A stretch of DNA of 64,000 nt from CAWBJP01 sp963789165 (GCA_963789165.1 CAWBJP010000001.1:124001-188000), one strand, 5' to 3'; positions 1 to 9,622 are shown, counted from the first letter of the stretch. Notes: generated from the letters alone by a model not told the origin. A program made the numbers and translations.

Positions 1-1179
1 CACGTCGCCCCGGCCATAGGGCACGGTCAGCTCCACCACCGCGTTCAAGGCTCGCAGGCGCTCGGCCAGGGTCTCGAGGAGCTTGTCGGTGCCCTCCCCG
101 GAGACGGCGGAGATGGGGACGGCATGATGGTCGTCGACCAGGTCGGACACCGTCTGGGGGTCGGCCACGTCGATCTTGTTGACCACCGTCAGCTCGGGGA
201 TGTCACCGGCGTCGATCTCCCGCAGCACCTCTCGCACCGCCTCGATCTGCCGGCCCGGGTCGGCCACCGAGGCATCGACGACGTGGAGGAGAAGGTCGGC
301 GTCGCGCACCTCCTCGAGGGTGGAGCGGAACGACTCCACCAGCTGGTGGGGCAGCTTGCGGACGAAACCCACGGTGTCGGAGATGAGCACCCGCTCTCCA
401 CCGGGGAGAGCGAGGCGGCGCACCGTGGAGTCGAGCGTGGAGAAGAGCCGGTCCTCGACCAGGACGCCGGCGCCGGTGAGGTGGTTGAGGAGCGTCGACT
501 TGCCGGCGTTGGTGTAGCCCACCAGGGCCACCTGGGGATGTTCGGCCCGCCGCCGGGCCTTGCGCTGGGTGGTGAGCGTCCGGGCCACGTCGACCAGCTC
601 CCGTTCCAGCTTGGCGATGCGGGACAGGATGCGGCGCCGGTCGACCTCGAGCTTCGTCTCGCCCGGGCCGCGTTTGGCGCCGATGCCGCCCTCCTGCCGG
701 CTCATCTGCACGCCCCGGCCCCGGAGACGCGGCAGGCGGTAGCGCAGCTGGGCCAGCTCCACCTGGAGCATGCCGGCCCGGCTGTGGGCGTGCTGGGCGA
801 AGATGTCGAGGATGACGGCTTCGCGGTCGACGACGTCGCGCTTGAACAGCTTCTCCAGGTTGCGCTGCTGGCCGGGTGAGAGATCCACGTCGAAGACCAC
901 GACGTCGATGTCGAGGACCTCGGCCAGCTCGGCCAGCTCCCGGGCCTTGCCCTTGCCGATGTAGGTAGCGGGATCGGGGGTCTCGCGCCGCTGCGCGGCC
1001 CGCTCCACCGGGTCGGCGCCGGCCGTGTCGGTGAGCAGGGCCAGCTCGTCGAGAGAGGCCTCCGCCTCCTCGATCGACCCGCCATCTACGCCCACCAGCA
1101 GGGCGCGCTGGCGGATGACCCCGAGGTCGACCTCGGTGGCCGTGAGGCGGCGGCGCTGGCGTCCCGCCGACGGCGTCAC
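1..1179 (-). CDS. hflX: HflX GTPase, 3' end cut by window edge
   Basis: Ribosome-associated GTPase of the HflX/Obg group, which binds the 50S subunit and splits stalled ribosomes. The reading frame opens at GTG 1179 and is still open at base 1, so 393 codons are present and the C-terminus is missing. The HflX-specific N-terminal domain includes the segment GAKRGPGETKLE. The G domain follows with G1 GYTNAGKST (about residue 220), G3 DTVGF and G4 NKID. The GTG shares bases with the dapF stop (GTGA), so translation is probably coupled. No frameshift is visible, unlike its neighbours. The identification is firm; only the extreme start is uncertain. Confidence 0.93.
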   Translation of the reverse strand, partial: MTPSAGRQRRRLTATEVDLGVIRQRALLVGVDGGSIEEAEASLDELALLTDTAGADPVERAAQRRETPDPATYIGKGKARELAELAEVLDIDVVVFDVDLSPGQQRNLEKLFKRDVVDREAVILDIFAQHAHSRAGMLQVELAQLRYRLPRLRGRGVQMSRQEGGIGAKRGPGETKLEVDRRRILSRIAKLERELVDVARTLTTQRKARRRAEHPQVALVGYTNAGKSTLLNHLTGAGVLVEDRLFSTLDSTVRRLALPGGERVLISDTVGFVRKLPHQLVESFRSTLEEVRDADLLLHVVDASVADPGRQIEAVREVLREIDAGDIPELTVVNKIDVADPQTVSDLVDDHHAVPISAVSGEGTDKLLETLAERLRALNAVVELTVPYGRGDV

Positions 1180-2049
1180 AGCTCCGCTCCGAACCGCTCG
1201 AGATCCACGTCCACGTCGAACACGTGGGCCACGGGGCCGCCGAGGCGGACCGTGTCCCCCACCTCGACGCTGAGCTCGCCACCGGGCACGGTGACCACCG
1301 AGCGGGCCGGGACCAGGCCCCGGCGATGGGCGACGGCCGCCGCCGCGCAGGCCCCCGAGCCGCACGAGGCGGTCTCTCCGACCCCCCGCTCCCAGACCCT
1401 CATCCGGAGGGCGCCGGCCACGGCCGCGACCATCTCGACGTTGGTGCGCCGGGGGAAGCGGGCATCCGTCTCCAGCACGGGGCCGTGCCGGTCGAGGGGC
1501 ACGGCGGCCGGGTCGTCGACCAGGAACACGAAGTGCGGGTTGCCGGCCCCGGCGGCGTCGCCCCGGTAGACCACCCCGTCCACCACCGCCTCGAGGTCGA
1601 AGGGGTCGGGGGCGTCCAGGGGGATCTCGGCCGGGACGAAGGTCACCGCCCCCATGTCCACCTCGGCGTAGACGACCGCGCCGTTCCCCGCCGCCCGGGT
1701 GAAGGTGATCTCCCGCCGTCCGGCGGCGGTGTCGACCAGCAGGGTGCCGTCCGCAGCCCAGGCCCTGGCCCGCCGCCACCCGGGCCAGGCAGCGCAGACC
1801 GTTGCCGCTGATCTCGGCCAGGCCGCCGTCGGCGTTGGTGAGCTCCATCGTGCAGTCGGCCCCGCCGGTGCCGGCCAGGATCCGGATGAGCCCGTCGGCG
1901 CCGATCCCGCGGCGGCGGTCACACAGTCCGGCAGCCACGGCCGGAGACAGGCGCGAGGCGCCGGCGGGACCGAAGGTGGCCCCGAGGTCGACCAACACCA
2001 GGAAGTCGTTGGCGGTGGCGTGGAGTTTGGACAGATGCACGGTGGTCAT
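1176..2049 (-). CDS. dapF: Diaminopimelate epimerase, one frameshift
   Basis: Converts LL- to meso-diaminopimelate in lysine and peptidoglycan precursor synthesis. The start is ATG 2049, giving MTTVHLSKLHATANDF, the typical DapF N-terminus. Both catalytic cysteines are present: the first in SGNGLRC about residue 80 and the second in ASCGSGACA near the C-terminus. The frame changes once, at about 1770-1785: the upstream part reads SGNGLRCLARVAA and the downstream part reads ADGTLLVDTAAGRREI in the next frame. Length across the break (about 290 aa) is normal. The start overlaps the miaA stop (ATGA). A single indel with both halves conserved suggests a sequence error rather than a pseudogene. 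Confidence 0.9.
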
Positions 2050-2971
2050 GGCTGGGTCCACGTTGCCAGAAGGGTGGGGAGAACGGCGAGCGGATTCTTT
2101 TCTGTACCCAGCCACGTGATGCGCCGATCGCGCCGGAACCACATGCGCTGGCGCCGGGACAGGGCCCGGGTCCGGTCGGCGGTCCGACCCAGCGCCTCCT
2201 CCAGAGTGGTGGCGCCCTCCAGGTGCTCGATGATCTCCTGGTAGCCGATGGCCTGCCGGGCGGTGCGGGAGAGCCCGGCGGGGGCGGCCGCCAGCCGGCG
2301 GACCTCGTCCACCAGCCCGTGGCGTTCCATCGCCTCGATGCGCCGGGTGATCCGCGCCGCGGTGACCGCCCGGGGCAGCCAGAGGCCGATCCGGCGGACG
2401 GCCAGCCCGGGGCCGAGGTGAACAGCCCCGGACCGAAGGAGGAGAAGGGCCGGCCCGTGGCCAGCGTCACCTCCAGGGCGCGCACCACCCGCCGCCGGTT
2501 GGTGGGCTCGATCCGCCCGGCGGCCACCGGGTCGACCCGGCTCAGCTCGGCGTAGAGATCGGTGAGACCGTCCTCGGCCCGGGCATCGAGGTCCTGGTGG
2601 AGCCGCTCATCCCGCCCGGGGGGCGTGAGCCCGTCGACCACCGCCTGGTAGTACAGGCCGGTCCCGCCCACCAGAAGGGCGCGGTGACCCCGGGCCTCGA
2701 TGCCGGCGATGGCCGCCGCCGCCGCCTCCTGGAAGCGGGTGACGGAAAACTCCTCGCCCGGATCGGCCAGGTCGACGAGATGATGCGGCACGGCGGACCG
2801 CTCGGCCGGGGTGGGCTTGGCCGTGCCGATGTCCATGCCCCGGTACACCTGCATGGAGTCGATGGAGACGATCTCCACGTCGCCCAGTTCGGCCGCCGCG
2901 GCGAGCGCCAGCGCCGACTTCCCCGTGGCCGTGGGCCCGACCAGCGCCAGATGCGCCGGGCGCTCGCTCAA
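2046..2971 (-). CDS. miaA: tRNA dimethylallyltransferase, one frameshift
   Basis: Transfers a dimethylallyl group to the N6 of A37 in UNN-reading tRNAs; MiaB, encoded just upstream, then methylthiolates the product. The probable start is TTG 2971, overlapping the miaB stop (TTGA), which places the P-loop GPTATGKS at residues 9-16. Other family motifs are DSMQVYRGMDIGTAKP and VGGTGLYYQAV. The frame shifts once at about 2400, after FGPGLFTSAPG, and the C-terminal third (RQAIGYQEIIEHLEG) continues in another frame to TGA 2046. Total length of about 308 codons fits the family. The non-ATG start is inferred from the overlap and the P-loop position. Confidence 0.88.
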
Positions 2972-4320
2972 GCCGGCGAGACGGCCAGGGACGTGCGGGT
3001 GGCCAGCGACCCTCGCAGGTAGTGGGGGGCGGCGTCTTCCACCCTGACCTTGGTGAAGCTGCCCGGCGCCAGGCCGGCGGCGGCGAAGTGCACCAGCTTG
3101 TTCTGGCGGGTGCGCCCGGTGGTCAGCGACGGGTCCTTCTTGGACGGACCCTCGACCAGGACCTCCTCCACCCGGCCGACACGGGCTGCGTGGCGGGCCA
3201 GGGCGGAGCGCTCGACCACCTCGGTCAGACGGCTCATCCGCTCCCTGGTCACCTCGACGGGCAGGAAGTCCTCGGTCCAGGCCGCCGCCTCCGTCCCGGG
3301 CCGGGGCGAGAAGACGAACGTGTAGGCGGCGTCGTAGCCGGCTTCCTCGACGATCTCCAGGGTGGCGGCGAAGTCGTCGTCGGTTTCGCCCGGGAAGCCC
3401 ACGATCAGATCGGTGGTGACGGCCAGGTCGGGAATGGCGGCCCGGGCCGCGGCCAGCCGCCCGAGGTAGCGGGTGGCGGTGTAGCCCCGGTGCATGCGGG
3501 CCAGGGTGCGGTCGCTGCCGGCCTGCAGAGGCAGGTGGAGGTGCTCGCACACGGCCTCGCACTCGGCCATGGCCGCGATCGTCTCGGCCCGGAGATCCTT
3601 GGGATGGGGCGACGTGAACCGCACCCGCCGGATGCCGGGGATGACGTCCACCGCCCGGAGCAGGTCGGCGAAGCGGGGCGAGTACTGGCCGGCGCCGAGG
3701 TCTCGACCGTAGGAGTTCACGTTCTGGCCCAGCAGGGTGATCTCCGACACGCCGTCGGCGGCCAGCTCCTCCACCTCGCGCACGACGTCACCCATACGCC
3801 GGCTCTGCTCCTTGCCCCGCACGGCGGGGACGATGCAGAAGGCACACGTGTTGTCGCAGCCGATCTGGATGGTCACCCAGGCCGAGTGGGCCACGTCGCG
3901 CCGGGCGGGCAGGGCGGAGGGGAAGGCCTCCGACTCCTCCAGGATCTCCATCAACGGACCCTCGGTCTGGGCCCGCTCGAGGAGGGCGGGGGCCCGGGCC
4001 AGGTTGTGGGTTCCGAAGACCACGTCGACGTGCCCGGCCCGGGACTGGATGAGCTCCCGATCCTTCTGGGCCAGACAGCCCCCGACGGCGATCTGCAGTT
4101 CCGGCCGGGCCGCCTTGAGAGCCTTCAGTTGACCCAGGTGGCCGTAGAGCTTGTTGTCGGCGTTCTCCCGCACGCAGCAGGTGTTCAGCACCACCACGTC
4201 GGCCTCGTCGAGCGTGGTCGCCTCCTGGAAGCCATCGGCCGCCAGCAGGCCAGCCAGGCGCTGCGAGTCGTGCTCGTTCATCTGGCAGCCGAAGGTTCGG
4301 ATGTAGAAACGGCGGGGCAC
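2968..4320 (-). CDS. miaB: tRNA-2-methylthio-N6-dimethylallyladenosine synthase MiaB
   Basis: Radical-SAM methylthiotransferase that converts i6A37 to ms2i6A37 in tRNA. The 450-aa product has the three domains of the family: an N-terminal UPF0004 domain with cluster cysteines in FGCQMN, LNTCCVREN and GGCLAQ, a radical-SAM core with CDNTCAFCIVP, and a C-terminal TRAM domain (LVEGPSKKD to the end). The double Cys in NTCC is a minor variation on the usual NTCA. The gene is intact and starts at ATG 4320, with miaA overlapping its stop. The enzyme works directly on the product of MiaA, so the pair forms one modification pathway. Confidence 0.96.
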   Translation of the reverse strand: MPRRFYIRTFGCQMNEHDSQRLAGLLAADGFQEATTLDEADVVVLNTCCVRENADNKLYGHLGQLKALKAARPELQIAVGGCLAQKDRELIQSRAGHVDVVFGTHNLARAPALLERAQTEGPLMEILEESEAFPSALPARRDVAHSAWVTIQIGCDNTCAFCIVPAVRGKEQSRRMGDVVREVEELAADGVSEITLLGQNVNSYGRDLGAGQYSPRFADLLRAVDVIPGIRRVRFTSPHPKDLRAETIAAMAECEAVCEHLHLPLQAGSDRTLARMHRGYTATRYLGRLAAARAAIPDLAVTTDLIVGFPGETDDDFAATLEIVEEAGYDAAYTFVFSPRPGTEAAAWTEDFLPVEVTRERMSRLTEVVERSALARHAARVGRVEEVLVEGPSKKDPSLTTGRTRQNKLVHFAAAGLAPGSFTKVRVEDAAPHYLRGSLATRTSLAVSPA

Positions 4321-4390
4321 GGAACCAGTCTACGGATTCGCCGCCCTCACGCCGCCGGGAAGCGTGTCTCCCACCGGGCCCGGACGCGCA

Positions 4391-4442
4391 GACGCGCCCC
4401 GGAGGGCGCGTCGCCGCGAACCTCGTCCGGCCCTACGGGCCG
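4391..4442 (-). terminator. Two GC-rich hairpins downstream of spoVS
   Basis: Two consecutive inverted repeats lie between the spoVS stop (4449) and the miaB start: CCGGCCC/GGGCCGG around 4426-4442 and ACGCGCCC/GGGCGCGT around 4391-4411. Neither is followed by a clear T-run on the minus strand, so termination is plausible but unproven; they may instead only reduce read-through into miaB. Confidence 0.4.
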
Positions 4443-4448
4443 GGCGGC

Positions 4449-4778
4449 TCAGACTGAAAGCTTGGACAGGTCGACGGGCACCGTGGCGCCCTGCGGGGCG
4501 ACCGGGGTGTGGGTCCGGACGCGGTTCTCGACTGACAGGCGGATCGCCGTCCGCCCTTCGCCGGCGATCTCCACGTCAGCGAACGTGGGGATGCACACGA
4601 GGTCGATTCCCGACGGCGCCACGTAACCCCGGGCGATGGCAATGGCCTTGATCGCCTGGTTCAGCGCGCCTGCCCCAATCACCTGGACCTCGACACTGCC
4701 CATCTGGCGAACTACGCCCGCGAGCGCACCGGCAACCGAGTTCGGGTTGGACCGGGAAGACACCTTTAGGCAATCCAT
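4449..4778 (-). CDS. spoVS: Stage V sporulation protein S (SpoVS) homologue
   Basis: Small Alba-like protein of the SpoVS family, needed for late sporulation in Bacillus but also present in non-sporulating bacteria, where its role is unclear. ATG 4778 is chosen because AGGAAGG lies at a good distance upstream and the protein then begins MDCLKVSSRSNPNSVAGALAG like other members. Signature segments are GAGALNQAIKAIAIARGYV and PSGIDLVCIPTF. At 109 aa it is about 20 residues longer than the Bacillus protein because of a Val/Pro-rich C-terminal tail. It lies between recA and miaB, the same order as in Bacillus. It has its own promoter-like sequence upstream. Confidence 0.92.
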   Translation of the reverse strand: MDCLKVSSRSNPNSVAGALAGVVRQMGSVEVQVIGAGALNQAIKAIAIARGYVAPSGIDLVCIPTFADVEIAGEGRTAIRLSVENRVRTHTPVAPQGATVPVDLSKLSV

Positions 4779-4835
4779 GGGCCGAGCCCTTCCTGTGGGG
4801 AGCATGAACTGGGCTGTCCGCTCAGCTCTCGATCA

Positions 4836-4863
4836 ACCATACTCTCGGTCCGTCCCACGTCAA
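4836..4863 (-). promoter_or_regulatory. Probable sigma-70-type promoter of spoVS
   Basis: Read on the minus strand, TTGACG (4863-4858) and TATGGT (4841-4836) are separated by 16 bases, close to the housekeeping consensus. The predicted start of transcription is about 50 bases before the spoVS ATG. The surrounding 4806-4990 stretch is much more AT-rich than the genes around it, as expected for a promoter region. Confidence 0.55.
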
Positions 4864-4990
4864 CCCCTCTCCGTCAACCTTCTCTGACGGGTAGGACCGC
4901 CTTCATCGTAGAAGAGTTACTGGATAGTAACACGCAGCTCGCCCGCTTTCAAGGGCCAGCATTTACCGGGCCTTAACAGTCTTTTCCAAC

Positions 4991-5030
4991 CGTCACGGGA
5001 AAAAAACGTGCGAACCGCCGTTTCGTGACA
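4991..5030 (-). terminator. Weak terminator-like element after recA
   Basis: Downstream of the recA stop (5112) the minus strand has a short imperfect stem (GTCACGAA region, 5029 onward) followed by seven consecutive T residues (complement of 4999-5006). The stem is only four to five pairs, so this is a tentative call. No gene is seen between 4779 and 5111; the interval holds this element and the spoVS promoter. Confidence 0.35.
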
Positions 5031-5111
5031 GGGTCCAGCCGGATTTCTGCCGCCGACAACGGTGGATGGGCGGCCCCGGGGGCGGGTGGGATTCCCGGGG
5101 CCGCCCAGATC

Positions 5112-7469
5112 TCAGGCTTCGGCTGATTCCGTCGCCTCGTCCTCGACCAGCTTCCTCGACCACGCCGATGCCGGACTTCCGCAGGATCTTCTCAGTGATG
5201 TCGACCATGAGCTCGGGGCTCTCGGCCAGGAACTCCTTGGCCTTCTCCCGGCCCTGCCCCAGCTGCTCGCCCTCGTAGGTGTACCAGGCCCCCGACTTCT
5301 TCAGGATGCCCAGCTCCACGCCGAGGTCGAGGACCGACCCCTCCCGGCTGATGCCCTTGCCATACGTGATGTCGAACTCTGCTTGGCGGAAGGGCGGAGC
5401 GCAGTTGTGCGGCGACGACTGTCATTGGCCACGAACGTGTGGTCCTCTTCGACTCTCGATGTCGTAGATGCCGGCGCCACTCCGACGGGACTGATCTTCT
5501 TGATGCCGGTCGTACCAGAGCGTCCTCACCGAGGACGCCGTAGAGGAACTCGCTCTCGAGCGCAGTCGGCGAGCCGCTCGACGTCGGTCCCGCCGCAGCC
5601 GCCTCCGGCCGAGCACCTGTTCGATCCCGCTGCCGGCATCGCCTCGGGTCCCGCCCGACGAACTGCGCCACTTCGAGCGGCGATCACCCCGAGTCCGCGG
5701 CAGGTAAGCGAGCACCGGTCCAGTCTGCGGATGCACGGCAGATGGCCGCGATGCGACCCTCGGTGCTTGCCGCAGATCCGGGTCGCGAGAGCTCGGCGAC
5801 AGGCGCTTCCCGCCTCGAGGACCCCACATCGGGATGGATCTCGGAGAAACGGCTGACGATTGTCGATGCCGCTGACCCGGACCTCCCAGCCGGGTGCTTG
5901 CCCTGCACATGCGGCCCTTGATGATGCTCGGCCGCTTCGATCGCCGGGTGCGTATACCCGCACTGAACTCCCGATGCCGAAGCGCAGAAGCAGCCAGTGG
6001 ATCTGATGTGCCAGATGGCTGGAAGTGGTCGTAAAGCCGAGCCGGAGCCCGCCGTCTGCTCCCGACTCACATGTCCGTCACTCTCCAGGAGACCGAACAA
6101 CAGGTTCGACAGCACCTCGGCCGAGCACGTCGGGGGCCAACAGGCCGCCGGGATCCGCTTCGTCGGGGCAAGGTGGCCCCGGATACCCCGCCCATCGGCC
6201 AAGAGCGAGCACCGTTCTTCTCCCCGGGCGATGCGAGAGGCTCGTCTCGAGGCCGTCCCGGTGCGCCGTGCATCCAAGCGAGGCGGCCAGGGCCACGACG
6301 TCGTCCTGAAGGTCTTCTTCCGCGTTGATGAAGGTCAGGGTGTCTTCCCGCCCACGTATCCGTCACCGATGAGGTAGCCGAGCAGACGGGCGTGGTCGGG
6401 CGCGATGGGCTGCGCAGTCCCGAACTCGCCAAAGCGCCGCGGGCGAGCCAACGTGTCACCCGACGTCAGGCTCGCCCGCCTCCTGCCAGCCCTTCTCGGT
6501 GAGCACCTTGTGGTCGCGAGTGACCCACAGCGCGGTGCCGTCCCGGAGGTGTAGGCCGATCACCTCGGCTTCGCCCTGATCGAAGCGCTGAACGATCGGG
6601 CGGCCCCGGAGCTTGCCCGTCTTGTCGGCGGCCACCACCGACGTGCCCTCGCCCTTCTCGACGATGTCCTCGATCAGATGGGTGACTCCGGTGGTGGGAT
6701 CGAAGACCGTCGTGCCGGCGGCGACGCACTTGTTCTTCACCACCTTCACCCGGGTCCGGTTGCCCACCACCTCGAGACCGTCCTTGATGCTCTCGATGCG
6801 GCGAATGTCGAGCCGGACCGACGAGTAGAACTTCAGCGCCCGACCGCCGGGCGTAGTTTCAGGACTACCAAACATGACGCCGATCTTCTCCCGGAGCTGG
6901 TTGATGAAGATGGCGATCGTGTTCGAGCGGTTGAGGTTGGCGGTCAGCTTGCGCAGGGCCTGGCTCATGAGCCGGGCCTGGAGGCCGACGTGGGTGTCGC
7001 CCATCTCGCCTTCGATCTCGGCCCGGGGCACGAGGGCGGCCACCGAGTCGATGACGATCACGTCGAGCGCGCCGGAGCGGATGAGCATGTCGGCGATCTC
7101 GAGACCCTGCTCCCCGGTGTCGGGCTGGGAGATGAGCAGCTCGTCGATGTTCACGCCGATGGCTTTGGCGTAGACCGGGTCCATGGCGTGCTCGGCGTCG
7201 ATGTAGGCGCACGACCCGCCGTTGCGCTGCGCCTCGGCCACCACGTGCATGGCCAGCGTGGACTTCCCGGACGATTCCGGGCCGTAGATCTCCACGATCC
7301 GGCCCCGGGGGAGGCCGCCCACCCCGAGAGCCAGGTCGAGGGCCAGTGCCCCGGTGGAGACCGTCTCGATCTCCATGTGGGCGTTCTCACCCAGCCGCAT
7401 GATCGAACCCTTTCCGAACTGCTTCTCGATCTGACCGAGGGCCATCTCGAGGGCCTTGTCACGCTCCAC
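5112..7469 (-). CDS. recA: RecA recombinase interrupted by an intein, with multiple frameshifts
   Basis: Strand-exchange recombinase and SOS coprotease. The N-terminal extein (7469-6729, 247 codons) is intact, with Walker A GPESSGKST and the segment NQLREKIGVMFG. It breaks after VKVVKNK at the position where M. tuberculosis RecA carries its intein. The C-terminal extein resumes at Cys 5403 as CAPPFRQAEFDITYG and ends at TGA 5112 as VEDEATESAEA. One extra base near 5133 breaks the tail. Without the intein the protein would be about 343 aa, the normal RecA length. The recX gene that usually follows recA in actinobacteria is absent; spoVS follows instead. An SOS box sits about 150 bases upstream. 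Confidence 0.93.
5404..6728 (-). mobile_element. RecA intein with LAGLIDADG homing endonuclease, frameshifted
   Basis: The interval is 1,325 bases, about 441 codons; the M. tuberculosis RecA intein has 440 residues at the same insertion site. Splicing block A begins with Cys (codon 6728-6726), CVAAGTTVFDP, and block B is VTRDHKVLTEKGW. Two endonuclease dodecapeptides are readable: LLGYLIGDG near 6360-6385 and LLFGLLESDG near 6075-6105. Further matches are SREQT, WEVRVSGIDN and IPMWGPRGGK. The 3' end codes His-Asn followed by the +1 Cys of the C-extein. The frame breaks at least seven times (about 6475, 6344, 6240, 6140, 6040, 5860, 5445 and 5417), with conserved sequence on both sides of each break. 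Confidence 0.88.
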
Positions 7470-7555
7470 TGCGCATCCTCCTGGACTTGGCGATCATCAG
7501 CGGGGGAAGTTCGTCGGGGGCACCGTACCGACGGGGTGTGACAGTTACGGGGGCT

Positions 7556-7570
7556 CGGGGGTGTCCCCCG
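7556..7570. repeat. G5-TGT-C5 palindrome, intergenic copy
   Basis: A perfect inverted repeat of the form C-GGGGG-TGT-CCCCC-G in the recA leader. The same core, GGGG(T/A)(G/C)(T/A)CCCC, recurs in several other intergenic spaces of this window (11585-11651, 12244-12256, 22842-22856, 25700-25714). Confidence 0.6.
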
Positions 7571-7621
7571 AAACCGAAACGTACACCGGTGGAATTACTT
7601 CGATGCAACCTGATCCTAGAA

Positions 7622-7635
7622 CGAACAGCTGTTCG
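7622..7635. promoter_or_regulatory. LexA-type SOS box upstream of recA
   Basis: CGAACAGCTGTTCG is a perfect 14-base palindrome matching the actinobacterial and Gram-positive SOS box GAAC-N4-GTTC with its flanking C and G. It lies between the thpR stop (7655) and the recA start (7469), so LexA bound here would control recA. It is the only such palindrome noticed in the window. Confidence 0.82.
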
Positions 7636-7654
7636 GCACAAGGAATCGCCGGGA

Positions 7655-8287
7655 TCAGATGCCGAGGGGAAGCCGGGCGAGGACGCTGTACTGCGAGCCC
7701 GAGGGCAACAGGCGGCTCTGGTAGAGCACGATCTCCTCGACCGTCCACGCGTCCCCCACCGGACCTTCTCCCAGGGCGGCAAGGGCCGGCGTGACGTCGC
7801 CGGGGTCGCGCAGGCGGGCCACGGTGAGGTGGGAGCGGAAGGGCCGCGCCTCCGCCTGGTAGCCGAACGGGGCCGAGCGCGCCGGTCACGGCCGCGGCCA
7901 GGCTGGCCATGGGCTCGGCGCCCTCCTGCGCTCCGATCCACACGACCCGGGCCCGCCGGGGGTTGGGGAAGGCACCCGACCCTCCCAACCCGAACCGGAA
8001 CGGGTCGAAGCCCGCCACCGCCGCCCCAGGCCGTCCACCACGGGCGCCAGCGTCGCCACCGGGCCGAGGAACTGCAGGGTCACGTGCCACTGGTCCCGCC
8101 CCGCCCAGCGGGGTCCGACCATGGCCTTCCGGGCGGGGCCGAGCGTCTCCTCCACCGCTTCGAGGACGGCGTCGGGCGGCCGGACGGCCACGAAGGCCCG
8201 GCCCACCTCCGGCGGCGGCCCGGACGGCTGCCGCGCCCGGCCCGGCGCTCCCGGGCGGCGGTCCGGACGGCCGCGATCCGGGCTCAC
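7655..8287 (-). CDS. thpR: 2'-5' RNA ligase/cyclic phosphodiesterase family protein, frameshifted
   Basis: Member of the 2H phosphoesterase superfamily, acting on 2',3'-cyclic or 2'-5' linked RNA ends. Both catalytic HxT motifs are visible: WHVTLQFLG in the N-terminal half and SHLTVARL in the C-terminal half. The frame shifts at about 8028 (after VVDGL) and about 7870 (after VTGAL), and ends as YSVLARLPLGI at TGA 7655. GTG 8287 is given as start, but GTG 8206 (VGRAFVAVRPP) would give the usual family length of about 184 aa, and the extra 27 residues are Arg/Pro-rich and doubtful. It sits between cinA and recA, an unusual insertion into that conserved pair. Confidence 0.78.
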
Positions 8288-8369
8288 AGGACCTGCGCCA
8301 GCAGGGCCTGGCGGCTGGGGCAGGGGCCCCCGGCCGCACTGCGATGAGCCGCCAGGCGAAGAGCCATGA

Positions 8370-9622
8370 TCAGAGGATGCCGGTGCCCTCCCGGGACAGG
8401 AGCCGGAGGCGCAGCAGGTTGAGGAGGGAGATGGCGGAGAACTGCCGCACCCGCTCCCGGTCACCCGGCAGCCGGGCCTTGACCGCCTCCGGCGCTGACG
8501 CCGGGCAGGGCCACACCGAACCACACGGTCCCGACCGGCTCGCCGTCCTGCTCCGTCGGACCGGCCACACCCGTGACGCCGAGGCCGACGTCAGCCCCCA
8601 GCAGCCGGCGGACGCCCTTCGGCCATCTGGATGGCGCACTCCCCGCTCACCACCTTCTCGGCGGTCACCCCGAGCAGCGAGCGCTTGACGTCGGTGGCGT
8701 AGGTCACCACCCCGCCCCGGAAGGTGTCGCTGGCGCCGGGGGCGTCGACCAGCCGGGCGCCGACCAGCCCGCCGGTGACCGACTCGGCCACGGCCAGGGT
8801 CCAGCCCCGGTCCCGGAGCAGACCGAGGACGACGGCCTCCATCGACTCGTCGTCGACCCCGAAGATGAGGTCGCCGAGAACGGCTCGCAGTTCCGTCTCC
8901 TCGGCCTCGATGAGCTTGAGCGCCTCGGGCCCGCTCGGCGCCTTGGCCGTGATGCGGACGTAGAGCCCTTCGATCCCCCGGGCCAGGAAGGCGATGGTCG
9001 GGTTGGTCTGGGCGTCGACCCGTCCGGCGATGCGCTCGGCCAGGGTCGACTCGGCCGAGCCCCACGTCCGCAACGAGCGGGACAGGATGGTGGCCCGCTC
9101 GCCCGACCGCTCCAGCAGGTCGGGGATGACGTCGCCGGTCACCATGGCCTGCATCTCGTAAGGGCACGCCGGGCACGGCGTAGATGACCTTCCCGTCCAC
9201 GGGGCAGGCCAGCCCCGGGGCGGTGCCGAGCGGATTGGGGATGGACCGGCCACCTTCCGGGGACGTCGGCCTGGCGCTCGTTGGAGGGCGACATGGGCCG
9301 ACCCCGGCTCATGAACATCTCCCGGATGTGGTCGACGAGGTGCTCGTGGCGGACCAGTCCGACCCCCATCACCTCGGCGATGGCCTCCCGGGTGAGGTCG
9401 TCGGGCGTGGGGCCGAGCCCGCCGCACACGAGCAGCGCATCGCTGTGCGCCAGCAGCCAGCGCATGGATCTCGACGACGCGGTCCTGGTTGTCACCCACG
9501 ACCACGTGGAGGTGGCTGTCGATGCCCACCGCCGCCAGCTGCTCGCCGATCCAGGCGCTGTTGGTGTCGACCAGCTGGCCGAGGAGCAGCTCAGTGCCCA
9601 CGGCCAGGACGTCACACCTCAC
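8370..9622 (-). CDS. cinA: CinA competence/damage-inducible protein, several frameshifts
   Basis: Two-domain protein: an N-terminal MoaB-like (COG1058) domain and a C-terminal nicotinamide-nucleotide amidase (PncC) domain. The start GTG 9622 overlaps the pgsA stop and gives VRCDVLAVGTELLLGQLVDTNS. Later segments are LVCGGLGPTPDDLTREA, VYAVPG-type FPYEM region near 9160, and AVAESVTGGLVGARL of the amidase domain. The end is TGA 8370. The frame breaks at about 9465, 9262, 9160, 8620 and 8490, some from apparently extra single bases. Total span of 418 codons is normal. Because all segments remain conserved, error is more likely than loss of function. Confidence 0.85.

Noticed and set aside
3022..4626. 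A 534-codon plus-strand frame opposite miaB
   Set aside because: It is antisense to an intact conserved gene with the composition of a GC-rich shadow frame.
8290..8357. A short 27-codon frame between cinA and thpR
   Set aside because: It has no ribosome-binding site or hydrophobic or charged pattern and is no longer than expected by chance in GC-rich sequence.
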